From an uncultured Eubacteriales bacterium (GTDB taxonomy: Bacteria > Bacillota > Clostridia > Oscillospirales > CAG-272), in NCBI GenBank assembly GCA_905187695.1, contig CAJJIY010000006.1, forward strand, positions 1-59,917: DNA of 59,917 nt, read 5' to 3'. Below the pieces are notes generated by a model. That model made no database searches. It was not told the origin of the DNA and saw only the letters and a list, made by a program, of their open reading frames with translations. Of this stretch, positions 1 through 9,605 are shown in pieces (within the stretch, counting starts at the first letter, position 1; each line of letters starts with the position of its first letter). Both the position numbers and the translations under genes were made by a program.

Positions 1-1082
1 TCAGGCGTTGCGGCCGTTGCAACCGTCTCCCGTACCTCGGGCGTTTCGGCCTTTGCCGGTTGAGCGGGCGCCGCCTCGGACGCTGCTTCCCGCACGGCCG
101 GGCCGGCCGCGGGCGCGTCTTCCATTTTATCATCAAATCCGGTGGCAATGATTGTAATTCTCATTTCGTCATCCAGCGAATCGTCAAAAGCCAGACCCCA
201 GATGACATTGGCATCCGGATAGGCCTCACGCGAGATCATGGAGGAAGCCTGATCCACTTCTTCCAGCCCCACATCGTGAGAGGCGGTGATGCTGATGAGG
301 ATACCCTTGGCACCGTGAATGGAGGTCTCCAGCAGCGGGCTGGAAATGGCGGCCTTGGCAGCCAGCTCCGCCTTGTCCGCACCGGTGGCTCCGCCCACGC
401 CCATGTGGGCATAGCCGGCATTTTTCATCACCGAGGTGACATCGGCAAAGTCCAGATTGATAAATCCGGGCACATTGATCAGCTCGGAAACGCTCTGAAC
501 GCCGCGACGAAGCACATCATCGGCAATTTCAAAGGCGTTGCCCAGCGTGATGCGGGTATCGGAGACCTGCTTGAGCTTTTCGTTGGGGATGACCACCAGC
601 GAATCGACATACTGCCGCAGTTCTTTGATGCCCCGCTCGGCCTGCTCCATGCGCCGCTTGCCCTCGAAAGCGAAGGGCTTGGTCACGATGCCGATGGTGA
701 GAATATTCATCTCATGCGCCACGCGCGCCACGATCGGCGCCGCACCGGTGCCGGTGCCGCCGCCCATGCCGGCCGTGACAAAAACCATGTCCGCGCCGGT
801 CAGCATCCGTTTGATATCCTCGATGGATTCTTCTGCGGACCTTGCGCCGATATCCGGGTTGGCCCCTGCGCCAAAGCCCTTGGTGATCTTTTCACCGATG
901 ACCATCTGCGTCGGCGCATCGGAATTTCTCAGCGCCTGACGGTCGGTGTTGATGGTCACAAACTCCACGCCGCGGATATTGGCGGCGATCATACGGTTGA
1001 CGGCATTATTTCCGCCGCCGCCCACACCGATTACCCGAATTACCACGCCGCTTTCGCAGCTGTCATCGCGTTCGAAAGTCAT
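1..1082 (-). CDS. ftsZ: Cell division protein FtsZ (3' end outside window)
   Basis: Tubulin-like GTPase that forms the cytokinetic Z-ring. The reverse strand encodes the nucleotide-binding N-terminus (VIGVGGGGNNAVNRM), the tubulin signature GGGTGTGAAP and the T7-loop region INLDFADV, followed by an Ala/Pro/Glu-rich C-terminal linker that runs off the window edge, so the conserved C-terminal peptide cannot be seen. I chose ATG at 1082 because a GGAGG lies about 9 nt upstream; the in-frame ATG at 1091 directly abuts that Shine-Dalgarno. It follows murG but has its own promoter-like sequence, and no ftsA or divIB precedes it. Confidence 0.97.
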   Translation of the reverse strand, partial: MTFERDDSCESGVVIRVIGVGGGGNNAVNRMIAANIRGVEFVTINTDRQALRNSDAPTQMVIGEKITKGFGAGANPDIGARSAEESIEDIKRMLTGADMVFVTAGMGGGTGTGAAPIVARVAHEMNILTIGIVTKPFAFEGKRRMEQAERGIKELRQYVDSLVVIPNEKLKQVSDTRITLGNAFEIADDVLRRGVQSVSELINVPGFINLDFADVTSVMKNAGYAHMGVGGATGADKAELAAKAAISSPLLETSIHGAKGILISITASHDVGLEEVDQASSMISREAYPDANVIWGLAFDDSLDDEMRITIIATGFDDKMEDAPAAGPAVREAASEAAPAQPAKAETPEVRETVATAATP

Positions 1083-1146
1083 ATGTTTCATCCTCCGTTT
1101 TCTGTTTCTGCACTGTGTGCGAAGGTCTAATTGTTACTTACCCTAT

Positions 1147-1175
1147 ATTTTAATATACTTTTCCCTTTTTTGCAA
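1147..1175 (-). promoter_or_regulatory. Candidate sigma-A promoter of ftsZ
   Basis: Reading the minus strand, TTGCAA (1175-1170) and TAAAAT (1152-1147) are separated by 17 bp, about 65 bp before the ftsZ start. It would let ftsZ be transcribed apart from the upstream murG operon. The -35 match is only moderate. Confidence 0.5.
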
Positions 1176-1202
1176 GATGTTTTTGAAATATTTTCTGGGG
1201 TC

Positions 1203-1245
1203 TTTTGCATCCGGCTATCCTTTTTTCGGATCTCCGGATGCAAAA
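1203..1245 (-). terminator. Hairpin directly after murG
   Basis: A 12-bp inverted repeat (TTTTGCATCCGG / CCGGATGCAAAA) begins next to the murG stop codon. It has no good U-tract on the minus strand, so it may be a weak terminator or an mRNA-stabilising 3' stem rather than a full transcription stop. Confidence 0.45.
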
Positions 1246-1246
1246 A

Positions 1247-2335
1247 TTATCTTTTTTTGACGGAAATGAGCGAAAGCATATCCCCATAAACCGACGCCCC
1301 CGCATCCGGCCGGTCAAAACGGCGGATGTTTTCGGACAGGGCCGCTCTTTTTTCTTTTGAATCCAGCAGCTCAAAGACCACCTTTGTCAGGCTTTCCCCT
1401 GTCAGTTCGGATTCGGGCAGAAGGACGGCCGCGCCGGCCGCCTCCAACGCCCTGGCGTTTTTTGTCTGATGATCTCCCGCTACATTGGGAGAAGGAATGA
1501 GAATGGCCGGCTTTCCGAGCGCCGCCGCCTCGCTGATGCTCATTGCGCCGGAACGACAGATGAGCAGATCGGCGCGGGCCATTTCCTCCGGCATATTTTC
1601 AATAAACGCACGCACGGAAAGCCTGCGATTCTTTTCCAGCCCGACCGACTGAAAATCCGAAAGAAACGATGGATAATTCCTTTTTCCGGTTGCATGAAGG
1701 TGGCAAATATCCCCTCTTTTTTCTTCTGCCTTCATCAGTTGGAGCACGGCCGCGTTCAGAGCGTTCGCGCCCAGACTGCCGCCAAATGAAAGCACACGCT
1801 TTGTACCGGAAACGCGCAGGGCTTTTTTCTCCGTGCGCAGAACCCGAACCGGATTGCCCACCACTCTGATCTTGTTCTTGGGCAGATGCCGCCCGGCTTC
1901 CTCAAAGTTCAGCCAGATGCGGCTGACACGGTGCGAAAGTACCCGCACAGCCAATCCCGGTATGGCATTGGATTCGTGCACGGCTGTCGGGATCTTCAGG
2001 CGCGCGGCCGCCGACAGCGCCGGATAGCAGGCATAACCGCCCGTGCCGATGACAATGTCCGGACGGAAATCGGAAAGAATCCGCGCGGCTTCCCGCTTTC
2101 CTTCCTGCGACTGCCGCAACGCACGGAGCGCCTTTGCGGGAGAGCTTCTGGACAGCCCAGAAAGGCAAAGCGAGCGGATCTCATATCCGGCGTGCCCGAC
2201 AATTTCGTTTTCCATGCCGCCGGCACCGATGAAAAGAATGTCGCTTTCCGGTTCTCTTTTTTTCACTTCGTCCGCAATGGCCAGCGCCGGCATAATGTGG
2301 CCGCCGGTTCCGCCACAGGCAAAAATGGCTCTCAT
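1247..2335 (-). CDS. murG: UDP-GlcNAc:undecaprenyl-PP-MurNAc-pentapeptide GlcNAc transferase MurG
   Basis: Makes lipid II from lipid I at the inner membrane face. The 362-residue protein has the MurG glycine loop GGTGGHIMPALAIAD near the N-terminus, a second loop (SFGGSLGANALN) and the C-terminal UDP-GlcNAc-binding segment (RSGAMSISEAAALGKPAIL). The start at 2335 has AGGAGGAG about 8 nt upstream; the open frame extends further but has no better start. It begins 1 nt after the ftsW stop codon, so the two are probably translationally coupled. Length and motifs are normal for the family. Confidence 0.97.
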   Translation of the reverse strand: MRAIFACGGTGGHIMPALAIADEVKKREPESDILFIGAGGMENEIVGHAGYEIRSLCLSGLSRSSPAKALRALRQSQEGKREAARILSDFRPDIVIGTGGYACYPALSAAARLKIPTAVHESNAIPGLAVRVLSHRVSRIWLNFEEAGRHLPKNKIRVVGNPVRVLRTEKKALRVSGTKRVLSFGGSLGANALNAAVLQLMKAEEKRGDICHLHATGKRNYPSFLSDFQSVGLEKNRRLSVRAFIENMPEEMARADLLICRSGAMSISEAAALGKPAILIPSPNVAGDHQTKNARALEAAGAAVLLPESELTGESLTKVVFELLDSKEKRAALSENIRRFDRPDAGASVYGDMLSLISVKKR

Positions 2336-2336
2336 T

Positions 2337-3527
2337 TTATTCTCTCCTCCTGCTGTATCGGGATATGGACAGCACGATCCCCATTTCAAAGATCTGCATG
2401 GCTAAAAATGTACCGCCGGAGCTGAAAAACGGCAAGGAAACGCCGGTGTTCGGCATGGAATTGGTGACTACCGCGACATTGAGGATGGTCTGCAGGGCCA
2501 GTTTGAAAGAGATGCCGTATACCGCCAGCGCGGAAAACCGGTCCGGCGCACCGGCCGCGATTCCAAAGCCGCGCATCACCAGTAAAAAAAACAGCAAAAG
2601 CAGCAAAAATGCTCCGACAAACCCCAGTTCCTCGCAGATGACGGTAAAAATAAAGTCGTTTTGCGGTTGGGATACATAACCGAACTTCTGCAGTCCCGCG
2701 CCGTATCCTTTTCCGAACAACCCGCCCGAACCGATGGCATAAAGGCCCTGCAGGGTTTGCCAGGCCGAGCCGAGCGGATCCACCTCTTCAATGTGCAACC
2801 AGGTATTCACCCGCACCTGCGCGTAACTGGAAACCAACACCAAAAGCGTGCCGGCCAGTGCCACCGCCCCGGCCATAAAACCAAGATATTTTAGTTTTGT
2901 CCCGCCGAGAAACATCATGAAAACGCCGATCATGGCAATGATCAAAAGACCGGAGATATGTTTTTCGGCCGCGACCAACAAACAGATCATGGCGATGAAA
3001 AGACCGGGGCGCAACACGCCGTAACGCAGATTTCCGCCCTGTTTTTTGGTGGAAAGCACCTCGTTTTCATGTCGGGAAAAGAACAATGCCAGCACCAGAA
3101 TGAGCGCCAGTTTAGCGATCTCGGAAGGCTGAAGCGTGAGGGGCCCGAGCACCAGCCAGCGCCTGGCGCCGCCCCCCACCGTTCCGATGAGAAGCACCAA
3201 GAGCAAGAGGAAAAGCGAAACACCGTAAAGCGCCACGCCGAAAAGCCGCCAGAATTCCGGCGTGGCAAAAAGAACAAACGGCAGCGTTGCAAGGATTGAC
3301 AGCAATCCGAACGCCAGATATCTTTTTAAAAAATAAAGCCGGTCGCCGAAAAATTCTTCTCCGTAAACAGAACTGGCGCTGTAGGACATGACCGCGCCGA
3401 AAACCAACATAGAAAGAAAAAGCAGAAGAAAAACCGTATCTACCGATCCCCGCGAGACATATCCTTCGTTGTTTTCTCTCCTCAAAGACGGGAAAAACAG
3501 ACCTTTCAGTTCTTTTTTCAGTTCCAT
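2337..3527 (-). CDS. ftsW: SEDS peptidoglycan glycosyltransferase FtsW/SpoVE
   Basis: Polytopic SEDS-family polymerase that builds septal (or spore cortex) glycan strands with its partner class B PBP. The 396-residue protein has a ~25-residue soluble N-terminus, about ten membrane segments, and the C-terminal SEDS signature VSLPFFSSGGTFLAMQ. A class B PBP with C-terminal PASTA domains lies upstream in the same operon, the expected partner. Whether it serves division (FtsW) or sporulation (SpoVE) cannot be decided here. The start at 3527 has GAGG 7 nt upstream, embedded in the last codons of mraY. Confidence 0.93.
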   Translation of the reverse strand: MELKKELKGLFFPSLRRENNEGYVSRGSVDTVFLLLFLSMLVFGAVMSYSASSVYGEEFFGDRLYFLKRYLAFGLLSILATLPFVLFATPEFWRLFGVALYGVSLFLLLLVLLIGTVGGGARRWLVLGPLTLQPSEIAKLALILVLALFFSRHENEVLSTKKQGGNLRYGVLRPGLFIAMICLLVAAEKHISGLLIIAMIGVFMMFLGGTKLKYLGFMAGAVALAGTLLVLVSSYAQVRVNTWLHIEEVDPLGSAWQTLQGLYAIGSGGLFGKGYGAGLQKFGYVSQPQNDFIFTVICEELGFVGAFLLLLLFFLLVMRGFGIAAGAPDRFSALAVYGISFKLALQTILNVAVVTNSMPNTGVSLPFFSSGGTFLAMQIFEMGIVLSISRYSRRRE

Positions 3528-3531
3528 ACGC

Positions 3532-4521
3532 TTACCTCAAAAAGAAAGCCAACACCGCAAAGAGCAATGCCGAAAGCGAAAAGAGCGCAACCACGCCGTT
3601 TTCTTTCATACCCAACTTTTCAAAATGATGATGAAGCGGCGCCATCCGGAACAGGCGCTTTCCGTGAGTCAGGCGGAAAAAGACCACTTGCAGAACCACA
3701 GAGGACGCCTCCAGTACATAAACTCCTTCCGCCACAAATACCGCAATCGGACACCCCGAAAGGAGCCCCGCCGCGGCCACCGCTCCGCCAAGGAACAGCG
3801 ACCCGGTATCCCCCATAAAAACTTTGGCGGGATGGTGATTGAAAAGGAGAAACCCAAGGCAGGCGGCCAGCAAAAAAATACCGGTCACGGTGAGCACACT
3901 TTTTTGCCCGAAAAGACCAAAGACCAGCAAAAAAGCCGAAAAAACGGCCGTAACACAGGAAAGCAGGCCGTCAAGCCCGTCCGTCAGATTCAACGCGTTC
4001 ACCATAAAAACCAGATAAATAAGCGCGAAAAAGTCATAAAAGAAACCGAGATTCAACTCTTTTCCGAAAGGAAGAAAAAAACAGCCGTCCAGACATCCGG
4101 TATACCGGCAGACAAAAAGGAAAAGTGCGGAAACCAGTAAAAGAAGGAAAAATTTTTCCGGTGCGGTCAATCCCTGGTTTTTCCCTTTAACCAGTTTGCA
4201 ATAATCATCCACAAAACCGACCGCGCCGCAAAGGAACGCAAAAAGCGACAAAAGCGCCAATGGCAGAAAACCGGCTTTTTGCCCGGAGAAAAAGCAGTAA
4301 AGGCCAAACAGGAGCACGGTGATCAAAAAAGCCGCCATGAAACCAAGGCCGCCCATGGTGGGTGTTCCCTCTTTTTCTTTGTGCCATGCCGGGCCGATCT
4401 CCAGAATATGCTGCCCTGCATGCCGTCGGCGAAGCGCCGGGATTAATAATCGTTCAAAAATTATGGTAAGGACAAAAACCGAAAAGAAGAGGAAAAGGCC
4501 CTTCCACCCTGTAATGTTCAT
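3532..4521 (-). CDS. mraY: Phospho-MurNAc-pentapeptide transferase MraY
   Basis: Membrane enzyme that transfers phospho-MurNAc-pentapeptide to undecaprenyl phosphate, giving lipid I. The 329-residue protein shows the family landmarks in order: GTPTMGGLGF, the catalytic VDDYCKLVKGKNQGLT loop, NALNLTDGLDGL, FMGDTGSLFLGG and the final HHHFEKLG. About ten membrane helices. ATG at 4521 is preceded by GGAGG and overlaps the murF TGA by one base (TGATG), implying coupling. The frame is open for 35 more codons upstream, but these lie inside murF. murD, which commonly follows mraY, is absent; ftsW follows instead. Confidence 0.97.
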   Translation of the reverse strand: MNITGWKGLFLFFSVFVLTIIFERLLIPALRRRHAGQHILEIGPAWHKEKEGTPTMGGLGFMAAFLITVLLFGLYCFFSGQKAGFLPLALLSLFAFLCGAVGFVDDYCKLVKGKNQGLTAPEKFFLLLLVSALFLFVCRYTGCLDGCFFLPFGKELNLGFFYDFFALIYLVFMVNALNLTDGLDGLLSCVTAVFSAFLLVFGLFGQKSVLTVTGIFLLAACLGFLLFNHHPAKVFMGDTGSLFLGGAVAAAGLLSGCPIAVFVAEGVYVLEASSVVLQVVFFRLTHGKRLFRMAPLHHHFEKLGMKENGVVALFSLSALLFAVLAFFLR

Positions 4522-5912
4522 CAAACCAACCTCCCCAGTGCCTGTTTCACCCGCCACAACCCGGCACGGTGACTGGCCTTTAAAAGAATCCATGCGTCGG
4601 CCGGCAATGTTTTCAGCAGTTCGCAAGCGATCTGCTCCGCTCCGTCATTTTCAAAAATCCGGATGGCTTCTTCTTTCATATGACCGCGCCGCGCGCCGGC
4701 CGCCGTAAATTTTGCATACCGGCCGCAAAGGAAAAGGAACGAGAGACCGGCTTTGGCTGCGTATTCGCCCACCGCATCATGAAGCGATTCGCTATAACTT
4801 CCCAGTTCCTCCATGTCTCCCAGCACCGCACCATAGGGCTTGCCGTCCGCCATCAGTGAAAGCGACTCAAAGGCAGCGGCCATTGCCTCCGGCGAAGCGT
4901 TATAGGAATCATCAATCAGAGAAAAAGGACCGATCTTTTCTGTTTGCATCCGCGGATGTGTTTTGCCGGCACTGGCAAGCCCCGTTCTCAGTTCTTCTTC
5001 CGAAAGACCGAGAAAATGACCAACGGCCGTGCAAAGCGCCAGCGTCGTGAGACCGACACGCCCCGGAATCGGGTAGGAAAGCGCGTTGATCCGACCGTCC
5101 CCGAAAACGATGTCTGCCATTATTCCGTTTTTATCCGAGTGATGCGACAAAACGCGGCAGTCTGCGCTTTCCCCCGTACCGAATCGGATGACTTTTTCCC
5201 CTGTGAATAGAGCCTTTGGCAGATCTTCCGGGCAAAACAGCACGCCGCCCGGGCGCAGGCCGCACACAATCTTTGCTTTTTCAAGGGCAAGTGCCGCAGG
5301 ACTTTCAAACATACCGACATGAGCTGTGCCGATGTTGGTCAGCACACAGATATCGGGAGACAGCGCCCTTGATAGTCTTTCCATTTCGCCCGGATGATTT
5401 ACCCCCAGTTCCAGCACAAAATCATCCGCTTCTTCCATAGAAAGTAAAGAAAGCGGCATTCCAAGCAGACTGTTATGATTTCCTTTACTTTTTTGAACGG
5501 TCTCTTTTTCCGAAAGAAGCGCAAAAAGCGCGTCCTTGATGCTGGTTTTGCCCGAACTGCCGCTCACGGCAATTACCCTTGCCGCACTAAAAGATCGTCG
5601 GAACGCCGCCGCGCGCAAAAGGGTTTGTAACGGATCCTGTGATTCAAAGGCCGAATAATTCCCCGCCGGTAACGGTACGCCCGGCGGCAAAAGCAGTGCG
5701 CAGGCTCCTCTTGAAAGCGCTTCCGAAAGGAACCGTGTACCGTCTGTTTTTCCCCCCGGAAGCGCCAGAAACAGGTCTCCCGGACGCACTTCCCTTGAAT
5801 CGGTGGCCATTCCGCGCACGGGCTGCGGAATTCCGAACCGAACGGGCGTTATGCCGAGTGCAAGCTCCAGTACGCCGGAAGCACGCATCGGCGTGCACAA
5901 ATCAATTCTCAT
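4521..5912 (-). CDS. murF: UDP-MurNAc-tripeptide:D-Ala-D-Ala ligase MurF
   Basis: Cytoplasmic Mur ligase that adds D-Ala-D-Ala to the muramyl tripeptide. The 463-residue protein carries the Mur N-terminal domain (ATDSREVRPGDLFLALPG), the ATP loop SGSSGKTSIKDAL, the substrate segment VLTNIGTAHVG and DDSYNASPEAM, and a C-terminal Mur ligase domain. The P-loop reads GSSGKT where many Mur ligases read GTNGKT, as is usual for MurF. Its start overlaps the end of murE by 11 nt. Confidence 0.95.
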   Translation of the reverse strand: MRIDLCTPMRASGVLELALGITPVRFGIPQPVRGMATDSREVRPGDLFLALPGGKTDGTRFLSEALSRGACALLLPPGVPLPAGNYSAFESQDPLQTLLRAAAFRRSFSAARVIAVSGSSGKTSIKDALFALLSEKETVQKSKGNHNSLLGMPLSLLSMEEADDFVLELGVNHPGEMERLSRALSPDICVLTNIGTAHVGMFESPAALALEKAKIVCGLRPGGVLFCPEDLPKALFTGEKVIRFGTGESADCRVLSHHSDKNGIMADIVFGDGRINALSYPIPGRVGLTTLALCTAVGHFLGLSEEELRTGLASAGKTHPRMQTEKIGPFSLIDDSYNASPEAMAAAFESLSLMADGKPYGAVLGDMEELGSYSESLHDAVGEYAAKAGLSFLFLCGRYAKFTAAGARRGHMKEEAIRIFENDGAEQIACELLKTLPADAWILLKASHRAGLWRVKQALGRLV

Positions 5913-7356
5913 GCGTTTCCCTTTTCACCCTTTCCGCCATACAGCGTGCCGCGATCTCCCGCTCCGAAAAAGGCAATCGTTTGGTCCCGCGGATCTCATA
6001 TTCTTCATGTCCTTTTCCGGCAAGCAGCAAAATATCTCCGGAACGGGCTTCTTCCACGGCAAATGCGATGGCCTCTTCCCGATCTGGAATGACGCGGCAG
6101 GCTTTCCCCGGAAGCATTCCGCTTTTTATTTCCGCCAGAATGTCCATAGGATCCTCGCTCCGGCAATTATCGGAGGTCAGAACGGTAAAGTCGGCCAGCC
6201 TTGAAGCGATTCCCCCCATTTTTCCACGCTTGGTGCGGTCTCTGTCGCCTCCGCATCCGAAAAGAAGCAGAATCCGCCCCCCCGCCGGGCAGAAACGGCG
6301 TACGTTTAAAAGCAGTTTGGACAAGGCGTCCGGCGTATGCGCATAATCCACAAAAACGCGGATACCGAGCGGATTTTGGGCAATAGCCTCCATTCTGCCT
6401 TTGACTCCGTGAAAATCCGCAAGTGCCGCGGCCGCCGTCTCCGCCGGAATCCCCTCGCGAATGGCTGTGGCCGCCGCCAGCACGGCGTCTTCCATCACAA
6501 AGCGCCCTGGGAGCGGGAGCAAAAACCGCGTATCGCAAAACCGGAAAGAACTGCCCCACGCGCCTTCCCTGAGTTCACCGATCATTTCCTCTCCGACCTG
6601 AAAAGCCGGCACGCCGATCTCTTTTGAAAGGCGTTTTCCGTAATCGTCAAAGGTGGAGACAACGGCTTCCGCGCAGGAATCAAACAGGCTTTTTTTCACC
6701 TGATAGTATGTCTCCATATCCCCGTGTAAATCCAAATGCTCGGGAGAGAGATTGGTAAAAACAGCTTTTTTGAAAAAAAGCGGCGCGGTTTTCTTAAAAT
6801 AAAGCGCGTGGGAACTGACTTCCAGCACGGCTCCCCTGGCGCCTGCATCCCGCATTCCGGCAAGAATCCGGTATAATTCGGCCGGGTCCGGCGTAGTCAT
6901 GTTTGCCAGGACATCGTGATTGGGAAGCGTTTTGTTTTCTCCGTTCAGGAAGGCCCCCAGCGTACCAATCAGGCCGGTCGTAGAACCGGCGGTATTCAGG
7001 ATGTGCGAAAGCATTGCGGCCGTGGTGGTTTTCCCGTTTGTACCGGTCACTGCAAAAAGGCGGAGATCTTTGCCGGGATGACCGAAATAAGCGTCATAAA
7101 GACGCGCGCAGGCCTCCCGACTGTCAGGAACCGTGTAAACGCCGGGCATACGGCACTCACCGACCGCCATCAGGGCTCCCGAAGAAAGCGCCTGCCGGAT
7201 ATATTGATGACCGTCCGCGTGAATACCGCGCAACGCGATAAAAACATTTCCGGGGCGAACCGCTCTTGAGTCGGTCGCGATTCCGCTCACTTCCCCATCC
7301 GGCATTTCATTTTCAAAATGATATCCGGCACTTTCAAACAAATCTCTGACCGTCAT
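5902..7356 (-). CDS. murE: UDP-MurNAc-tripeptide synthetase MurE, probably meso-diaminopimelate-adding
   Basis: Adds the third residue of the peptidoglycan stem peptide. The 484-residue protein has ATDSRAVRPGNVFIALRG, the P-loop VTGTNGKTTTAAML, the substrate motif TTPDPAEL and the C-terminal TSDNCRSEDP. The last corresponds to the DNPR amino-acid-selecting motif of DAP-adding MurE; the Arg that contacts DAP is kept but Pro has become Cys. I chose ATG at 7356, which has AGGAG 5 nt upstream; the frame also offers GTG at 7362, but that codon overlaps the Shine-Dalgarno. The ribosome-binding site sits on the stop codon of the upstream PBP gene. Confidence 0.94.
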   Translation of the reverse strand: MTVRDLFESAGYHFENEMPDGEVSGIATDSRAVRPGNVFIALRGIHADGHQYIRQALSSGALMAVGECRMPGVYTVPDSREACARLYDAYFGHPGKDLRLFAVTGTNGKTTTAAMLSHILNTAGSTTGLIGTLGAFLNGENKTLPNHDVLANMTTPDPAELYRILAGMRDAGARGAVLEVSSHALYFKKTAPLFFKKAVFTNLSPEHLDLHGDMETYYQVKKSLFDSCAEAVVSTFDDYGKRLSKEIGVPAFQVGEEMIGELREGAWGSSFRFCDTRFLLPLPGRFVMEDAVLAAATAIREGIPAETAAAALADFHGVKGRMEAIAQNPLGIRVFVDYAHTPDALSKLLLNVRRFCPAGGRILLLFGCGGDRDRTKRGKMGGIASRLADFTVLTSDNCRSEDPMDILAEIKSGMLPGKACRVIPDREEAIAFAVEEARSGDILLLAGKGHEEYEIRGTKRLPFSEREIAARCMAERVKRETHEN

Positions 7357-7364
7357 ATGCACTC

Positions 7365-9605
7365 CTATTCTGCCACTTCGTCAAAAGGAAAATACAGCGT
7401 TATCACACTTCCGCGCGGTAATACGCTCCCTGCCGCGGGAAATTGATTTTTTACGGTTTTATCCGAAAGAGCGAAGTCTTTGGCTCCGGCTACGGACAGA
7501 TTGAACCCGGCTCGAAGCAATGTTTCGATTGCCAGAGAAGCGCTCATTCCTATCAGATTGGGCACGGTTGCCTCTGATGTCACTCCGTCACCCAGCGTCA
7601 GCAGAATTTTGGCTTCGCTTCCCGTAATTTCGCTTCCGACCGCCGGACTCTGCCCGGTCACGGTATCCCCTTCTCCCGAAAACTCAAAAAGGAAACCGGC
7701 TCCCATAAGCAGATCCGCCGCCTTTTCCCGACTGAGCCCCGTCAGATCCGGCACGGGTTTGCTTCGGAGCGCTTCCTCCTGTTCGGTATAGACCGCTTCC
7801 ACCCCCAAATAGGGCAGGATTTCCGAGAAAACGCCTGCCACATAAGGAGCGGCTACCACACTGCCGTACTTGCTGCCGTCCGTCGGTTCGTCCACCACGA
7901 TAATGACGGCATATTGCGGATCATCCGCCGGCGCGTAACCGACACATGAACCGATACGCGCGTTCGGATCATCTCCGATCTTTTCGGAAGTACCGGTTTT
8001 GGCGGCTACCCGATACCCCGGCACATAGGCATTTTTGGCGCCGCCGTCTCCGGCCACGCCGCCGGCCAGAATCGAAGAGATGGTTTGCGCGGTTTCTTCG
8101 CTGATCACACGGCGGCGCACTGTGCGCTCGTGCCTGTAGACCTCGTTGCCGGCCGAGTCTTTCATTTTTTCCACCAGATAGGGCTGAAGCAGTTCGCCGC
8201 CGTTGGCAATGGCTGAGACCGCTGTGATCATCTGAAGGACCGAAACCTTGAAATTCTGCCCGAAAGAAGCGGTGGCCAGATCCAGTTCGGTAAAAGAAGA
8301 AGCGGCATGAAAAATGGAATTTCCTTCACCCGGCAGGTCTATACCGGTTTTTTCAAGCATTCCGAAAGAAGAAACATACCGGTAAAAGCAATCGCATCCA
8401 ATGCGCGCGGAAATCGTCATCATGACCGGATTGCAGGATTTTTGCAAGCCTTCCGTAAATGTCAGACTGCCATGCCCGCCCCGCTTGTGACAGTGAATCA
8501 TCCGGTCTGCCACCGCCATAACGCCACTGCAGAAAAATCGCTCATCCAGATCGGTCACGGCCTTTTCCTCCAGCACCATGGAACAGGTCATGGTTTTGAA
8601 GGTGGAACCGGGCATGTAAATTTCGGTAGCCGCCTTGTTTGACCAGGTTTCAAGGAGCAATTTCCCCTTGGCCGTCCGGTATTCCTCGCTATCCTCGGAA
8701 AGCCCCAACGCCTGCAAAATTGCCAAGGATTCTTCATTGGGCGTAAAAGGATCGTTCAAGTCAAAAGAAGGAGCCGTGGCCATGCCCAAGATGGCGCCGG
8801 TATTGACATTCATCACAATACCGCAGACCCGGTTTTTGGCGCCGGATTCCAAAAGTGTGGCGGCCAATTGTTTTTCCAGAGCCGCCTGCACAAAAGCATC
8901 CAGCGTGGTCGTCAGAGTATAGCCGTCCGTGGCAGGCACGTAGGCCTCATAGCGGTTCGGCAGCGCGTTCCCGCTTGAATCACGCGCTGTAATATAAGAA
9001 CCGGACACACCGGCCAACGCCTCTTCATACTGATATTCAAGACCGTAAAGCCCCTGCCCGTCACTGCCGGTAAAACCCAGCACATGGGAAGCCAGTGTAC
9101 CGTAAGGATAATATCGGGTGCTCACAGCTTTGACCGAAATCAGATCGGAAAGATTTTCCGCCAGTGCAAATTTCAGGACGGTATCGGCCGTTTCCCGTTC
9201 CACCGAACGCGCCACGGTTCGCTCCAGATCCCCTGTGTGTGAGAGATGTTCCCGCATTTTTTCAACGGTAAGTCCCGCGATCCGGGAAGAAAGCCCGACC
9301 GCAATTTTTTCCCCCGGATTCTCCCCTTCGGCCGTTGCCACCGCATGCGGAAAAACCGATACGCGGAAAATGGTCCGGTTTCCGGCCAGAACGCGGCCGT
9401 TTGCATCCAGAATCTGTCCCCGGTCGGCACGCACCGGAGATTTGGTGGTCAGCTGATCGAGCACTTTTTTCTGATACCGTTCAAAGTCAAAATATTGGAT
9501 CATAAATATTCTGAAAAGTAAAAATCCGAATGCCAACAATAAAAAAAGCGCCACTGCGGCCGAGCGTCGGATCGTCCTTTGCGCGGCCCTGTCCTTTTCC
9601 TGCAT
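7365..9605 (-). CDS. Class B penicillin-binding protein with two PASTA domains (FtsI/PBP2B/SpoVD type)
   Basis: D,D-transpeptidase that cross-links septal or spore peptidoglycan. The 746-residue protein has an N-terminal membrane anchor (about residues 15-37), a dimerisation domain, and the transpeptidase domain with the active-site trio STFK, SCNP and KTGTSEK. Two PASTA repeats follow (starting at PVPDLTGLSREKA and VPNLIGMSASLA). Two PASTA domains favour a division PBP over SpoVD, but PASTA number alone is not decisive. ATG at 9605 is preceded by GGAGGG. It is the first gene after two tandem terminators, so it probably heads its own transcription unit with murE-murF-mraY-ftsW-murG. Confidence 0.95.
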   Translation of the reverse strand: MQEKDRAAQRTIRRSAAVALFLLLAFGFLLFRIFMIQYFDFERYQKKVLDQLTTKSPVRADRGQILDANGRVLAGNRTIFRVSVFPHAVATAEGENPGEKIAVGLSSRIAGLTVEKMREHLSHTGDLERTVARSVERETADTVLKFALAENLSDLISVKAVSTRYYPYGTLASHVLGFTGSDGQGLYGLEYQYEEALAGVSGSYITARDSSGNALPNRYEAYVPATDGYTLTTTLDAFVQAALEKQLAATLLESGAKNRVCGIVMNVNTGAILGMATAPSFDLNDPFTPNEESLAILQALGLSEDSEEYRTAKGKLLLETWSNKAATEIYMPGSTFKTMTCSMVLEEKAVTDLDERFFCSGVMAVADRMIHCHKRGGHGSLTFTEGLQKSCNPVMMTISARIGCDCFYRYVSSFGMLEKTGIDLPGEGNSIFHAASSFTELDLATASFGQNFKVSVLQMITAVSAIANGGELLQPYLVEKMKDSAGNEVYRHERTVRRRVISEETAQTISSILAGGVAGDGGAKNAYVPGYRVAAKTGTSEKIGDDPNARIGSCVGYAPADDPQYAVIIVVDEPTDGSKYGSVVAAPYVAGVFSEILPYLGVEAVYTEQEEALRSKPVPDLTGLSREKAADLLMGAGFLFEFSGEGDTVTGQSPAVGSEITGSEAKILLTLGDGVTSEATVPNLIGMSASLAIETLLRAGFNLSVAGAKDFALSDKTVKNQFPAAGSVLPRGSVITLYFPFDEVAE

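Noticed and set aside
60..1130. 356-codon plus-strand frame opposite ftsZ
   Set aside because: Antisense to a clear FtsZ; composition follows ftsZ codon positions and there is no family signature.
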